Source: an uncultured Polycyclovorans sp.
Lineage (GTDB): Bacteria > Pseudomonadota > Gammaproteobacteria > Nevskiales > Nevskiaceae
Direction of reading: 5' to 3'
Length of the DNA: 13,871 bases
Assembly (NCBI GenBank): GCA_936928855.1
Contig: CAKZHZ010000083.1
Location: forward strand, 1-13,871
Position 1 is the first letter of the stretch. Each line of letters begins with the position of its first letter. Below the pieces are notes generated by a model. That model saw only the letters and a list, made by a program, of their open reading frames with translations. It made no database searches and was not told the DNA's origin. A program made the translations under genes and the position numbers. This document shows, in pieces, positions 1-6,620 of the stretch.

Positions 1-695
1 GCCGCATAGATGGCAGCCGCGGCGCCGGCCGGCCCGCCACCGACGATCAGCACGTCGTAGGGCGCCTTGTCGTTGAGCTTGGCGGCTTCGCGGGCACTGG
101 CGCCGGTGTCGAGCTTGGCCACGATTTCCTCGACGCCCATGCGGCCCGAGGCGAACGGCTCGCCGTTGAGGAAGACACTGGGCACCGCCATCACCTGGCG
201 ACGCTCCACTTCGTCCTGGAACAGGGCGCCATCAATGGCGACGTGCTCGATGTCGGGGTTGAGCACCGCCATCAGGTTGAGCGCCTGCACCACATCCGGG
301 CAGTTCTGGCAGGACAACGAGAAGAATGTCTCGAAGCGCAGCGGCCCCTTGAGGCTGCGCACCTGTTCGATCACCTCGTCGCTGACCTTGGGCGGGTAAC
401 CGCCCACCTGCAGCAGCGCCAGCACCAGAGAGGTGAACTCATGTCCCAGCGGCAGGCCGCCGAAGCGCAGGTGGATGTCCTCGCCCGGACTGTTGAGCGC
501 AAACGAGGGCGTCCTCACCGCGGGGTCGGACTGCTCTGTCACGCGGATGCGGTCGGAGCACGACACCAGGTCCTCCAGCAGGCCGCGCAGATCGCGGCTG
601 CCTTCGGAGTCGTCCACATTGGCGACGATCTCGATCGGGCGCGTGACGCGCTCCAGATAGGTCTTCAACTGTGCTTTGAGGTCAGCATCCAACAT
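1..695 (-). CDS. ahpF: Alkyl hydroperoxide reductase subunit F, N-terminal part (cut by left edge)
   Basis: AhpF is the cytoplasmic flavoprotein that passes electrons from NADH through FAD and two disulfide centres to AhpC, which reduces peroxides. The first 231 residues are present, read leftwards from ATG 693-695; the rest lies outside the window. Residues 1-200 form the tandem thioredoxin-like N-terminal domain, with the redox pair Cys129-Gln-Asn-Cys132, the same numbers as in the E. coli enzyme. From about residue 213 the FAD-binding Rossmann fold begins (YDVLIVGGGPAG, GxGxxG at 219-224). The start is fixed by GGAG (complement of 702-705) six bases upstream. It lies 217 bp downstream of ahpC on the same strand, past a hairpin at 781-812, so expression probably depends on readthrough from ahpC. 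No truncation apart from the window edge. Confidence 0.95.
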   Translation of the reverse strand, partial: MLDADLKAQLKTYLERVTRPIEIVANVDDSEGSRDLRGLLEDLVSCSDRIRVTEQSDPAVRTPSFALNSPGEDIHLRFGGLPLGHEFTSLVLALLQVGGYPPKVSDEVIEQVRSLKGPLRFETFFSLSCQNCPDVVQALNLMAVLNPDIEHVAIDGALFQDEVERRQVMAVPSVFLNGEPFASGRMGVEEIVAKLDTGASAREAAKLNDKAPYDVLIVGGGPAGAAAAIYA

Positions 696-774
696 GACGA
701 ACTCCGGTCTTCAGGTCGGCCGCCGCCCGCGCACCCGGGTTCACGGGCACGTCGGCGAAGGCCGGGAATCTTTG

Positions 775-812
775 AAAAATGTCGCGGGCCGGGAGGGGAA
801 CCGGCCCGCGAC
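775..812 (-). terminator. Hairpin with T-run between ahpC and ahpF (attenuator-like terminator)
   Basis: Arms 781-792 and 801-812 are perfect 12-bp complements (mostly G/C) around an 8-base loop. Read on the minus strand the stem is followed by ATTTTTC, the form of an intrinsic terminator. It lies about 100 bp past the ahpC stop and 80 bp before the ahpF start. The inference is partial termination, giving much more ahpC than ahpF message. A second, weaker 7-bp stem without a T-run (arms 888-894 and 907-913) begins at the ahpC stop codon. I see no clear promoter for ahpF in the rest of the gap. Confidence 0.75.
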
Positions 813-912
813 GCTCCAGGGTCGGGCGACGCGGTAGGGAGGGGAGGGACATCAAGGTCCGCGCCGCTCCGACCGTGGATTGCGGTAACGCAGGTGAAGT
901 GAAACGCCTGCG

Positions 913-1476
913 TCAGATCTTGCCCACGAGGTCGAGGGACGGCTTCAGCGTCTTCTCGCCTTCCTTCCACTTGGCCGGGCAGACCTCGTTGGGGTTGTTG
1001 GCGACGTACTGGGCGGCCTTGAGCTTGCGCACGGTTTCCTTGATGTCGCGTGCGATAGCGTTGTCATGGATTTCCAGCGTCTTGATCACCCCATCCGGGT
1101 TGACGATGAAGGTGCCGCGCAGCGCCAGGCCTTCCTCGTCGATGTGCACACCGAACGCACGGGTCAGCTGGTGCGTCGGGTCACCCACCAGCGGGAACTG
1201 CGCCTTGCCCACTGCCGGGGAGGTTTCGTGCCACACCTTGTGGGAGAAGTGGGTGTCGGTGGTGACGATGTACACCTCGGCGCCCGCCTTCTGGAATTCC
1301 GCGTAGTTGTCCGCGGCGTCCTCGACTTCGGTCGGGCAGTTGAAGGTGAAGGCGGCCGGCATGAAAACGATCACAGACCACTTGCCCTTCAGGCTCTGAT
1401 CGGACACTTCAACGAACTTGCCAGCGTGGAATGCCTGGGTTTTGAAGGGCTGGACCTGCGTGTTGATCAGCGACAT
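913..1476 (-). CDS. ahpC: Alkyl hydroperoxide reductase subunit C (typical 2-Cys peroxiredoxin)
   Basis: AhpC reduces hydrogen peroxide, organic hydroperoxides and peroxynitrite in the cytoplasm and is recycled by AhpF. The protein is 187 residues, exactly the usual length, beginning MSLINTQ and ending LDLVGKI as in E. coli AhpC. The peroxidatic Cys47 sits in PAAFTFNCPTE and the resolving Cys166 in EVCPAKW. The active-site loop has Ala and Asn where the E. coli protein has Asp and Val; the same variant occurs in Pseudomonas AhpC as I remember it, so it is a lineage trait and not damage. The start is supported by GAGGAA (complement of 1483-1488) six bases before ATG. It is the first gene of an ahpC-ahpF unit, and the upstream region has features expected of peroxide (OxyR) control. 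Confidence 0.97.
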   Translation of the reverse strand: MSLINTQVQPFKTQAFHAGKFVEVSDQSLKGKWSVIVFMPAAFTFNCPTEVEDAADNYAEFQKAGAEVYIVTTDTHFSHKVWHETSPAVGKAQFPLVGDPTHQLTRAFGVHIDEEGLALRGTFIVNPDGVIKTLEIHDNAIARDIKETVRKLKAAQYVANNPNEVCPAKWKEGEKTLKPSLDLVGKI

Positions 1477-1521
1477 GCGTAATTCCTCGTAATTGAGTGG
1501 GAGGTGGATATTGCGAGGGCC

Positions 1522-1587
1522 ACCTTACGCGCGTGTGATTCATTAATGAAGTGAATTGTTCTTATCGCGTCGATAGCCAATGCCAAT
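1522..1587 (-). promoter_or_regulatory. Candidate ahpC promoter with abutting OxyR-like site
   Basis: On the minus strand four tetranucleotides spaced by exactly 7 bases occur at 1584-1587 (ATTG), 1573-1576 (CTAT), 1562-1565 (ATAA) and 1551-1554 (TCAC). The OxyR consensus is ATAG-N7-CTAT-N7-ATAG-N7-CTAT, so 11 of 16 positions match, the last quarter poorly. Directly downstream is a weak -35 (TTCATT, 1545-1550), a 17-base spacer and a weak -10 (TAAGGT, 1522-1527). A poor promoter with the activator site touching the -35 is the layout known for OxyR-activated genes. The perfect 12-bp palindrome at 1539-1550 overlaps the -35. OxyR binding is an inference from spacing and gene identity. Confidence 0.4.
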
Positions 1588-1614
1588 GAAAAGGCCCCGG
1601 CAATGCCGGGGCCT
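1588..1614 (-). terminator. Intrinsic terminator of the 1643-3142 monooxygenase gene
   Basis: Perfect 10-bp arms (1592-1601 and 1605-1614) around a 3-base loop, all strong G/C pairs apart from the ends, followed on the minus strand by TTTTC. It starts 29 bp past the monooxygenase stop codon, so it ends that transcript before the ahpC promoter region. The T-run is short (four bases). Confidence 0.8.
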
Positions 1615-1642
1615 CAGCAGCCTGCAGCGCGGGCGGTACCTC

Positions 1643-3142
1643 TCAGCCGTGGGCGGCACGCAACGGGGCGGCCTCCAGATCCGGCGCGCCGCGCTGAAAC
1701 TCAAGGCAATCGTCCTCGATGGCGCCGTAGCGCAACACCGGCGCATCCCGCACGTAATCCTGCCGCACCGCCCATGGCGCCCCACTGCCCTGCCGCGGCA
1801 GCCGGTCTGCCGAGCGCCGGATGTATCCGGACGACAGGGCACCGAGGATGGTGTCCTCGGTGCGATGATCACCGTGGTCCCGTGGCACGACCCGGGTGTA
1901 TCCCTTGCGCGCCATGTGATTGAGCAGTCGGCACACGTATTCGGAGGCGATGTCGGCCTTCAGCGTCCAGGCGATGTTGGTGTAGCCGAATACGATCGCG
2001 GCGTTGGGCACGCCTTCTACCAGCACCCCCTTGTAGGTGAGCAGCTGATTGACGGGCACCGGCTCACCGTCAACGGTCATCTTGACCCCACCCAGCATCT
2101 GCACGTCGAGCCCGGTCGCGGTGACCACGATATCGGCGTCCAGGTGCTCGCCGGACTTGAGCTGGATGCCCGTCTCGGTGAAGCGCTCGATATGGTCGGT
2201 GGCCATGGAGGCCTTGCCGCTGCGCAGGGCCTTGAACAGGTCGCCGTTGGGGACCACACAGAGGCGTTCATCCCAGGGGTTGTAGCTGGGCGTGAAGTGG
2301 CGCATGTCCACCGATTTGCCCACCTGCTTGCGCACCAGCCCCAGCAACAGCCGCCGCACTACCTTGGGCTTGGCGCGGGACATGCGGTACAGCAGGCGGT
2401 TGATGGCGATGTTGCGCCCGCGGTTGAGACGATAGGCCAGCTTGCTCGGCAGCAGGCGCTGGAGATTGCGCGCCAGCGGATCAACCGAGGGCACCGACAG
2501 GATGTAGGTGGGTGACCGCTGCAGCATGGTGACGTGGGCGGCCTCACCGGCCATCGATGGCACCAGCGTGATGGCGGTGGCACCACTGCCGATCACCACC
2601 ACCCGCTTGCCCCGGTAGTCGAGCTGCTCGGGCCAGTGCTGCGGGTGCACGATCTCGCCCTTGAAATCCTGCTCGCCCGCGAAGTCGGGGCGGTAGCCCG
2701 CATCATAGTTGTAGTAGCCGGTACAGCCGACGACGAAGCCCGCCGTGTACTTCTCCTTCTTGCCGGTGGCTTCGTTGAGCACGTTGACGGTCCACAGTCC
2801 GAGATCGCTGGACCAGGCGGCATCCAGCACTTTGCGGCCGAAACGGATATGGCGGTCCACGCCGTAGGCTTCGGCAGTCTCCTGAACGTAGCGGCGGATC
2901 GAGGGCCCGTCCGCCAACACCTTGTCGCCTGTCCAGGGGCGAAAGTGATAGCCGAAGCTGAACATGTCGGAATCCGAGCGGATGCCCGGGTAGCGGAACA
3001 GGTCCCAGGTCCCTCCGATGGCCTCGCGGCGTTCCAGCACCACGTAGCTGCGGTTCGGGCAGTCCCGCCGCAAGTGGCAGGCCATGCCGATGCCGGACAA
3101 CCCGGCCCCCACGATCAATACGTCCACGTGATTGTTTTTCAT
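1643..3142 (-). CDS. Baeyer-Villiger-type flavin monooxygenase, EthA/MymA/AlmA-like
   Basis: This is a 499-residue class B flavoprotein monooxygenase. Such enzymes use NADPH, FAD and O2 to insert oxygen next to a carbonyl (ketone to ester) or to oxidise sulfur or nitrogen. FAD fold GAGLSG is at 12-17; the GGTWxxxxYPGxxxD signature is at 43-57; the Baeyer-Villiger fingerprint FxGxxxHxxxWP is exact at 160-171; the NADPH fold GSGATA is at 185-190. The segments TWDLFRYPGIRSDSDM, NPWDERLC and WTLKADI recall mycobacterial EthA and MymA and the long-chain alkane enzyme AlmA, from memory. ATG is supported by GGAGAGGG (complement of 3151-3158) eight bases upstream. The acetoacetate-decarboxylase-like gene lies 174 bp upstream on the same strand and could share its transcript. 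Family is certain; substrate is not. Confidence 0.92.
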   Translation of the reverse strand: MKNNHVDVLIVGAGLSGIGMACHLRRDCPNRSYVVLERREAIGGTWDLFRYPGIRSDSDMFSFGYHFRPWTGDKVLADGPSIRRYVQETAEAYGVDRHIRFGRKVLDAAWSSDLGLWTVNVLNEATGKKEKYTAGFVVGCTGYYNYDAGYRPDFAGEQDFKGEIVHPQHWPEQLDYRGKRVVVIGSGATAITLVPSMAGEAAHVTMLQRSPTYILSVPSVDPLARNLQRLLPSKLAYRLNRGRNIAINRLLYRMSRAKPKVVRRLLLGLVRKQVGKSVDMRHFTPSYNPWDERLCVVPNGDLFKALRSGKASMATDHIERFTETGIQLKSGEHLDADIVVTATGLDVQMLGGVKMTVDGEPVPVNQLLTYKGVLVEGVPNAAIVFGYTNIAWTLKADIASEYVCRLLNHMARKGYTRVVPRDHGDHRTEDTILGALSSGYIRRSADRLPRQGSGAPWAVRQDYVRDAPVLRYGAIEDDCLEFQRGAPDLEAAPLRAAHG

Positions 3143-3237
3143 TGCTAAATCCCTCTCCGGTCCAGGCGCATCGGGTGTCGTCAGGCGCCAATGCCAGCAA
3201 CATGCCGCACCGCAGCATTGCGCGCATTCGCCTTCTC

Positions 3238-3259
3238 GACATCAATCAATGTCACATCA
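3238..3259. promoter_or_regulatory. Operator-like repeats upstream of the first monooxygenase
   Basis: The 174-bp gap before the monooxygenase holds a 16-bp inverted repeat (GACAT/ATGTC around 6 bases, 3238-3253). On the minus strand it overlaps two direct copies of TGATGT starting 15 bases apart. It lies about 100 bp before the start codon in the most A/T-rich part of the gap. TetR- or AraC-type regulators often bind such sequences, and a TetR-type regulator controls mycobacterial ethA. I found no convincing -35/-10 pair beside it, so this is a weak call. Confidence 0.22.
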
Positions 3260-3316
3260 GTATGGCGTAAAAACGTCGGAGGGGGCGCAGCAGGCGGGCG
3301 ATTGACTCACATGCGC

Positions 3317-3994
3317 TCAGAGCTGGTCCGCGACCGGGAACCGCATGGCAAAGCGCGGAACCTCGACCGTGACGATGTCGCGCGCCGCGCCGACATCGGG
3401 AAACTGGGCCGGATCGACCCGGGCCTCGCGCAGCCGCCCCGGACGGATCCAGCCACGCGCCTCCGGGGCATACAGAAAGGTCCGGCCATCGTAGTGCTGC
3501 CCCAGCGTCCGCCAGGACCGCGGAACCAACGCCGTGGTGAACGGCAGGCTCAGCGGCAGACGGCTGTACCGAAGATCGGCGATCGTCTGCCCGTTGCGGT
3601 GGAGGGTGACCTGATCCACCCCACCCTCGCGGTAACGGACGTCGAACTGCGCCAGCTCCTTGGGAATCCCCCAGTTGCGGCGGCCGTTGACCACACTGTC
3701 CATGCTGGACACGAAGATGCGGCTGATCGACAGCCGGGGGGCGCCCCCGTCGAACGGAAAACGCCCGGGGATGAACAGCAGCTCGTGATACGGGCCGACC
3801 GCGGAATCGGCGTAGTCGACGAACATCATCAGGGCGAAGCGCGTCGGCCGCCGCCGGCCGATCAGCTCGGGCGGCAGGAAGCCCTCCTGTGCCGGGTGGC
3901 CCGACGGGAACCGCAGCAGCGAGATATACCCCCGACCGGTGAGGTCCCAGGGCGCAGGGGCGTCAGTGACGACATGGGTTTCGGGGGCATTCAT
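3317..3994 (-). CDS. Acetoacetate decarboxylase-fold family protein
   Basis: A 225-residue protein of the acetoacetate decarboxylase (ADC) superfamily. The fold is shown by PYHELLFIPGRFPF (69-82), ISRIFVSSMDSVVNGRRNWG (90-109) and IPKELAQFDV (110-119). In clostridial ADC the catalytic Schiff-base lysine is Lys115, followed by Lys116, which lowers its pKa. Here Lys112 fits the first and Glu113 replaces the second, so classic acetone-forming activity is doubtful; many family members act on other keto acids or in unknown ways. The start MNAPET is chosen over an upstream TTG at 4210 because GGAG (complement of 4003-4006) stands eight bases before it and the extra 72 residues look non-coding. It is divergent from the dehydrogenase at 4230 and upstream of the monooxygenase at 1643-3142 on the same strand. 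Confidence 0.85.
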   Translation of the reverse strand: MNAPETHVVTDAPAPWDLTGRGYISLLRFPSGHPAQEGFLPPELIGRRRPTRFALMMFVDYADSAVGPYHELLFIPGRFPFDGGAPRLSISRIFVSSMDSVVNGRRNWGIPKELAQFDVRYREGGVDQVTLHRNGQTIADLRYSRLPLSLPFTTALVPRSWRTLGQHYDGRTFLYAPEARGWIRPGRLREARVDPAQFPDVGAARDIVTVEVPRFAMRFPVADQL

Positions 3995-4125
3995 CGGAAC
4001 CGCTCCAGAGGGCAACGGGGCATTGTGCCCGGATGCCCGCCACCGCGACTGCGCCCGGCGGCCAAGCGCTTGATGCCATCGGCCACCCCATACCGGGGAA
4101 CGGGTCTTTGGGCCGGATCGCTTCG

Positions 4126-4160
4126 TATACTCGTGGGTCGGTATTGCCGGACGGCAACAC
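4126..4160. promoter_or_regulatory. Candidate control site between divergent ADC-like and SDR genes
   Basis: The 235-bp divergent gap contains a good -10-like hexamer TATACT on the plus strand (4126-4131) without a clear -35 at 16-18 bp. Ten bases further is a 20-bp imperfect palindrome (4141-4160) with 8 of 10 pairs matching and perfect 6-bp inner arms TTGCCG/CGGCAA. A dimeric regulator bound here would cover the start of transcription towards the dehydrogenase. A 10-bp palindrome CAAGCGCTTG (4063-4072) is also present, possibly by chance. No terminator is seen in the gap. Confidence 0.3.
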
Positions 4161-4229
4161 CCCATCCCGAACCCGAACCGCGTGCCGGTCGTGGCGCGAA
4201 CAACAAACAACTGCGAACAGAGGAACCCG

Positions 4230-4997
4230 ATGAAACTAGCCGATCATGTCTTTATCGTCACCGGCGGCGCGTCCGGCCTGGGCGAAGCCACGGTACGCCG
4301 CTTCGTTGCGGCCGGTGCCAAGGCGGTCATTGCCGACTTCAACGCCGAGCGTGGCCAGGCGCTCGCCACCGAGCTGGGCAGCGCCGCCCGCTTCATCAAG
4401 TGCGACGTCGGCGCCTCCGACGATGCCGAAGCGGTGGTGCAGGGCGCCATCGACGCCTTCGGGCGGGTTGATGGCGTGGTCAACTGTGCGGGCATCGGCA
4501 CGCCCGCCAAGGCAGTGGGCAAGGACGGCGCGCTGCCACTGGCGCAGTTCGAGCGCGTGATCCGCGTCAACCTCACCGGCACCTTCAACATGATCCGCGT
4601 GGCCGCAGCCGCCATGCAGAAGCAGGATGCCAATGAGGAAGGTGAGCGCGGCGTGATCATCAACACCGCATCGGTGGCCGCCTTTGACGGGCAGATCGGC
4701 CAGCCGGCCTACGCTGCGTCCAAGGCCGGCGTGGTGGGCATGACGCTGCCGCTGGCGCGGGAATTCGCGCGCGCGGGGATTCGCGTGTTGACCATCGCCC
4801 CCGGCCTGTTCATCACCCCGATGATGGAATCACTGCCGAAGGAAGCGCAGGATTCGCTGGGCGGTCAGGTGCCGTTCCCGTCGCGTCTCGGTCGCCCGGA
4901 CGAGTTCGCCCAGCTGGCGCAATCGATTGTCGAGAACGCCATGCTCAACGGCGAAACCATCCGCCTCGATGGCGCGATTCGCATGGCGCCGAAGTAA
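4230..4997 (+). CDS. Short-chain dehydrogenase/reductase (3-hydroxyacyl-CoA dehydrogenase type 2-like)
   Basis: A 255-residue classical SDR, cytoplasmic, that should interconvert a secondary alcohol (or 3-hydroxyacyl-CoA) and a ketone. The cofactor motif TGGASGLG is at 11-18. Asp36 at the end of the second strand (VIADFN) favours NAD(H) over NADP(H). NCAG is at 85-88, Asn114 is the structural/catalytic Asn, and the triad is Ser148, Tyr161, Lys165 (YAASK). The overall pattern, with SxVAAFDGQxGQxAYAASKAG and the TIAPGLFxTPM segment, recalls the type-2 3-hydroxyacyl-CoA dehydrogenase (HSD17B10) group. ATG 4230 is supported by AGAGGA at 4219-4224; an upstream in-frame start at 4182 lacks this. 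It is divergent from the ADC-like gene and convergent with the second monooxygenase 30 bp away. Exact substrate is unknown. Confidence 0.92.
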   Translation: MKLADHVFIVTGGASGLGEATVRRFVAAGAKAVIADFNAERGQALATELGSAARFIKCDVGASDDAEAVVQGAIDAFGRVDGVVNCAGIGTPAKAVGKDGALPLAQFERVIRVNLTGTFNMIRVAAAAMQKQDANEEGERGVIINTASVAAFDGQIGQPAYAASKAGVVGMTLPLAREFARAGIRVLTIAPGLFITPMMESLPKEAQDSLGGQVPFPSRLGRPDEFAQLAQSIVENAMLNGETIRLDGAIRMAPK

Positions 4998-5004
4998 GAC
5001 GGCA

Positions 5005-5040
5005 GACCGGTCACCCCGGTCGGCGCCTCAGGGCGCCGAC
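5005..5040 (+). terminator. Overlapping stems at the SDR / monooxygenase convergent junction
   Basis: A perfect 9-bp stem (arms 5019-5027 and 5032-5040, loop TCAG) begins 22 bp past the SDR stop and covers the last codons and stop of the convergent monooxygenase. On the plus strand it is followed by TGGGTTT, a poor T-run. A second perfect stem (arms 5005-5010 and 5016-5021) shares three bases with it, so the two cannot form fully together. It is probably a weak or factor-assisted terminator for the SDR gene. On the minus strand no T-run follows. Confidence 0.5.
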
Positions 5041-6524
5041 TGGGTTTCCGCCACACGGACCGGCCGGAACGCGTGCAGATCCGGCGCTTCCGTCCGCCGG
5101 CGGTATTCCCGCATCAGTCCCACCCAATTGTTGGTATTGCGGCCTTCGGCAGTCTTGTACCAACTCTGGCAGCTGCCGGTGAACGTGGTCTCGGCACTGC
5201 GCTGCTGCATTTCCGCACTGAAGGCCGCCTGCGCCTCGGGACGCACGTCCACCGCCGCCCACTGCCGCAGCTCGGCGGCCTGGATCAGCTTCACCAGATA
5301 GCGCTGCTGGCATTCCAGCATGTAGATGATGGAGCCGGAGCCGACATTGGTGTTCGGCCCGTAGAGCATGAAGAAATTGGGGAACCCCGACACCGCCATT
5401 CCGAGGTAGGCCTCGGCGCCCGACGTCCAGGTCTGGTGCAGATCGCGCCCGTCCAGGCCGGTCACGGTCATCGGCGTGAGGAACTGGGTGGCCGCAAAGC
5501 CGGTGCCGAACACGATGGCGTCCACCGGGCGCTCGCGCCCTTCGCTCGTCCGCACACCGTTGGCGGTCACGGCAGCGACCCCGTCCGTCACCACTTCAAC
5601 ATTGGGGCGCACCAGCGCCCGCAGCCAGTCGGTGGTGAGCAGGATGCGCTTGCAGCCGATCGGGTAGTCCGGGGTCAACTTGCGCCGCAGCGCCGGATCG
5701 CGCACCTGGACACGCAGCTGCAGCTTCGACATCCCGGTGATCAGCCGCTCCGCCCAGCGGTGGCCCTGATAGGCATAGGCCAGGGCTTCGGTGAGCCAAT
5801 AGATGCGCAGACGGTCGAGGTCGTACAACCAGGGGAAGGTCTTCAGCAGCCAGTGCTCGAAACCGCTGAAACGCTTGTCGAACTTGGGCGCCACCCAGCC
5901 CGGCGTCCGCTGGAACACATGCAGCTGCGCCACCTGCCGGGCGATCTCGGGCACGAACTGGACAGCGCTGGCGCCGGTGCCGATCACCGCCACCCGCTTG
6001 CCCTTGAAATCGTATCCCGCATCCCAGGTCGCGGAGTGGAACTGCCGGCCCTGAAAATCACCCAGCCCCGGAATGTCGGGAATGGCCGGCCGGTGCAACT
6101 GACCGACCGCGCTGATCAGGGTCCGCGCCTCCAGTGACTGCCCGTCCGCCAGGGTCACCACCCAGACGGCACGGTCGGCTTCGAAGCGGGCGGCGCGCAC
6201 CTGCACGCCGAAGCGGATGTGCCGCATGAGATCGTATTTGTTGGCGACAAACCGCTGGTACTCGAGGATTTCCGCCTGCTTGCCATAGCGGTGTTGCCAG
6301 GGGTAACGCCGCTCGAAGGAAAACGAATACAGGTGCGAGGGCACATCGCAGGCCGCCCCCGGATACGTGTTCTCACGCCAGGTACCGCCCAGATCATGGG
6401 CTTTTTCCAGCAGCACGAAATCGGAAATGCCCGCCTGTCGCAGTGCGTAGGCCATGCCCAGCCCGCCGAACCCGGATCCGATGATGACCACCGCATGCGG
6501 GGGTCGCGTGTTCATACCTTCCAT
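5028..6524 (-). CDS. Second Baeyer-Villiger-type flavin monooxygenase (different subgroup)
   Basis: This 498-residue NADPH- and FAD-dependent monooxygenase belongs to a different subgroup from the one at 1643-3142. FAD motif GSGFGG is at 16-21, GGTWxxxxYPGxxxD at 46-60, fingerprint FxGxxxHxxxWD at 157-168 (Asp in place of the final Pro, an allowed variant), and NADPH motif GTGASA at 182-187. The C-terminal half has GTGFAATQF and LYGPNTNVGSGS, usual in bacterial proteins annotated as cyclohexanone- or phenylacetone-monooxygenase-like. ATG 6522-6524 is preferred because GGAGGA (complement of 6534-6539) lies nine bases upstream; an internal Met4 has no suitable site. It is divergent from the AraC regulator, 96 bp away, which is the likely controller. 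Expected product is an ester or lactone from an unknown ketone. Confidence 0.92.
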   Translation of the reverse strand: MEGMNTRPPHAVVIIGSGFGGLGMAYALRQAGISDFVLLEKAHDLGGTWRENTYPGAACDVPSHLYSFSFERRYPWQHRYGKQAEILEYQRFVANKYDLMRHIRFGVQVRAARFEADRAVWVVTLADGQSLEARTLISAVGQLHRPAIPDIPGLGDFQGRQFHSATWDAGYDFKGKRVAVIGTGASAVQFVPEIARQVAQLHVFQRTPGWVAPKFDKRFSGFEHWLLKTFPWLYDLDRLRIYWLTEALAYAYQGHRWAERLITGMSKLQLRVQVRDPALRRKLTPDYPIGCKRILLTTDWLRALVRPNVEVVTDGVAAVTANGVRTSEGRERPVDAIVFGTGFAATQFLTPMTVTGLDGRDLHQTWTSGAEAYLGMAVSGFPNFFMLYGPNTNVGSGSIIYMLECQQRYLVKLIQAAELRQWAAVDVRPEAQAAFSAEMQQRSAETTFTGSCQSWYKTAEGRNTNNWVGLMREYRRRTEAPDLHAFRPVRVAETQSAP

Positions 6525-6579
6525 TTCCGGTCATCCTCCACCATTTCCGCCATGGTGCGCGCAAAAGCTGGCCGAGGGG

Positions 6580-6608
6580 ATGACGGCCACGGCCCGCTGA
6601 TTGATACT
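6580..6608 (+). promoter_or_regulatory. Candidate promoter of the AraC-family regulator gene
   Basis: ATGACG (6580-6585), a 17-base spacer and GATACT (6603-6608) each match the sigma-70 boxes at four of six positions. Transcription would begin only a few bases before the ATG at 6621, where no Shine-Dalgarno sequence is present, so the message might be leaderless. The 96-bp divergent gap shows no clear promoter for the monooxygenase on the other strand. Confidence 0.25.
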
Positions 6609-6620
6609 TGCGGCCACGCC

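Noticed and set aside
781..812. Possible REP-type repeat or mobile element remnant
   Set aside because: The hairpin occurs once, no related copy is seen elsewhere in the window, and the T-run fits a terminator.
1580..2515. Plus-strand frames opposite the first monooxygenase (1580-2515, 2534-3148)
   Set aside because: They are shadows of a monooxygenase with complete FAD, NADPH and Baeyer-Villiger motifs.
4063..4072. 10-bp palindrome CAAGCGCTTG in the divergent gap
   Set aside because: It is a short, single copy not placed at a promoter; chance is likely in such GC-rich DNA.
3995..4210. N-terminal extension of the ADC-like protein from a TTG codon
   Set aside because: The added 72 residues are Arg/Gly-rich with no family similarity, and a good ribosome site precedes the internal ATG at 3994.
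3191..4471. A 426-codon plus-strand frame across the ADC-like gene and into the SDR gene
   Set aside because: It is out of frame with the SDR and antisense to the ADC-like gene, both of which show family motifs; the product is Arg/Pro/Gly-rich.
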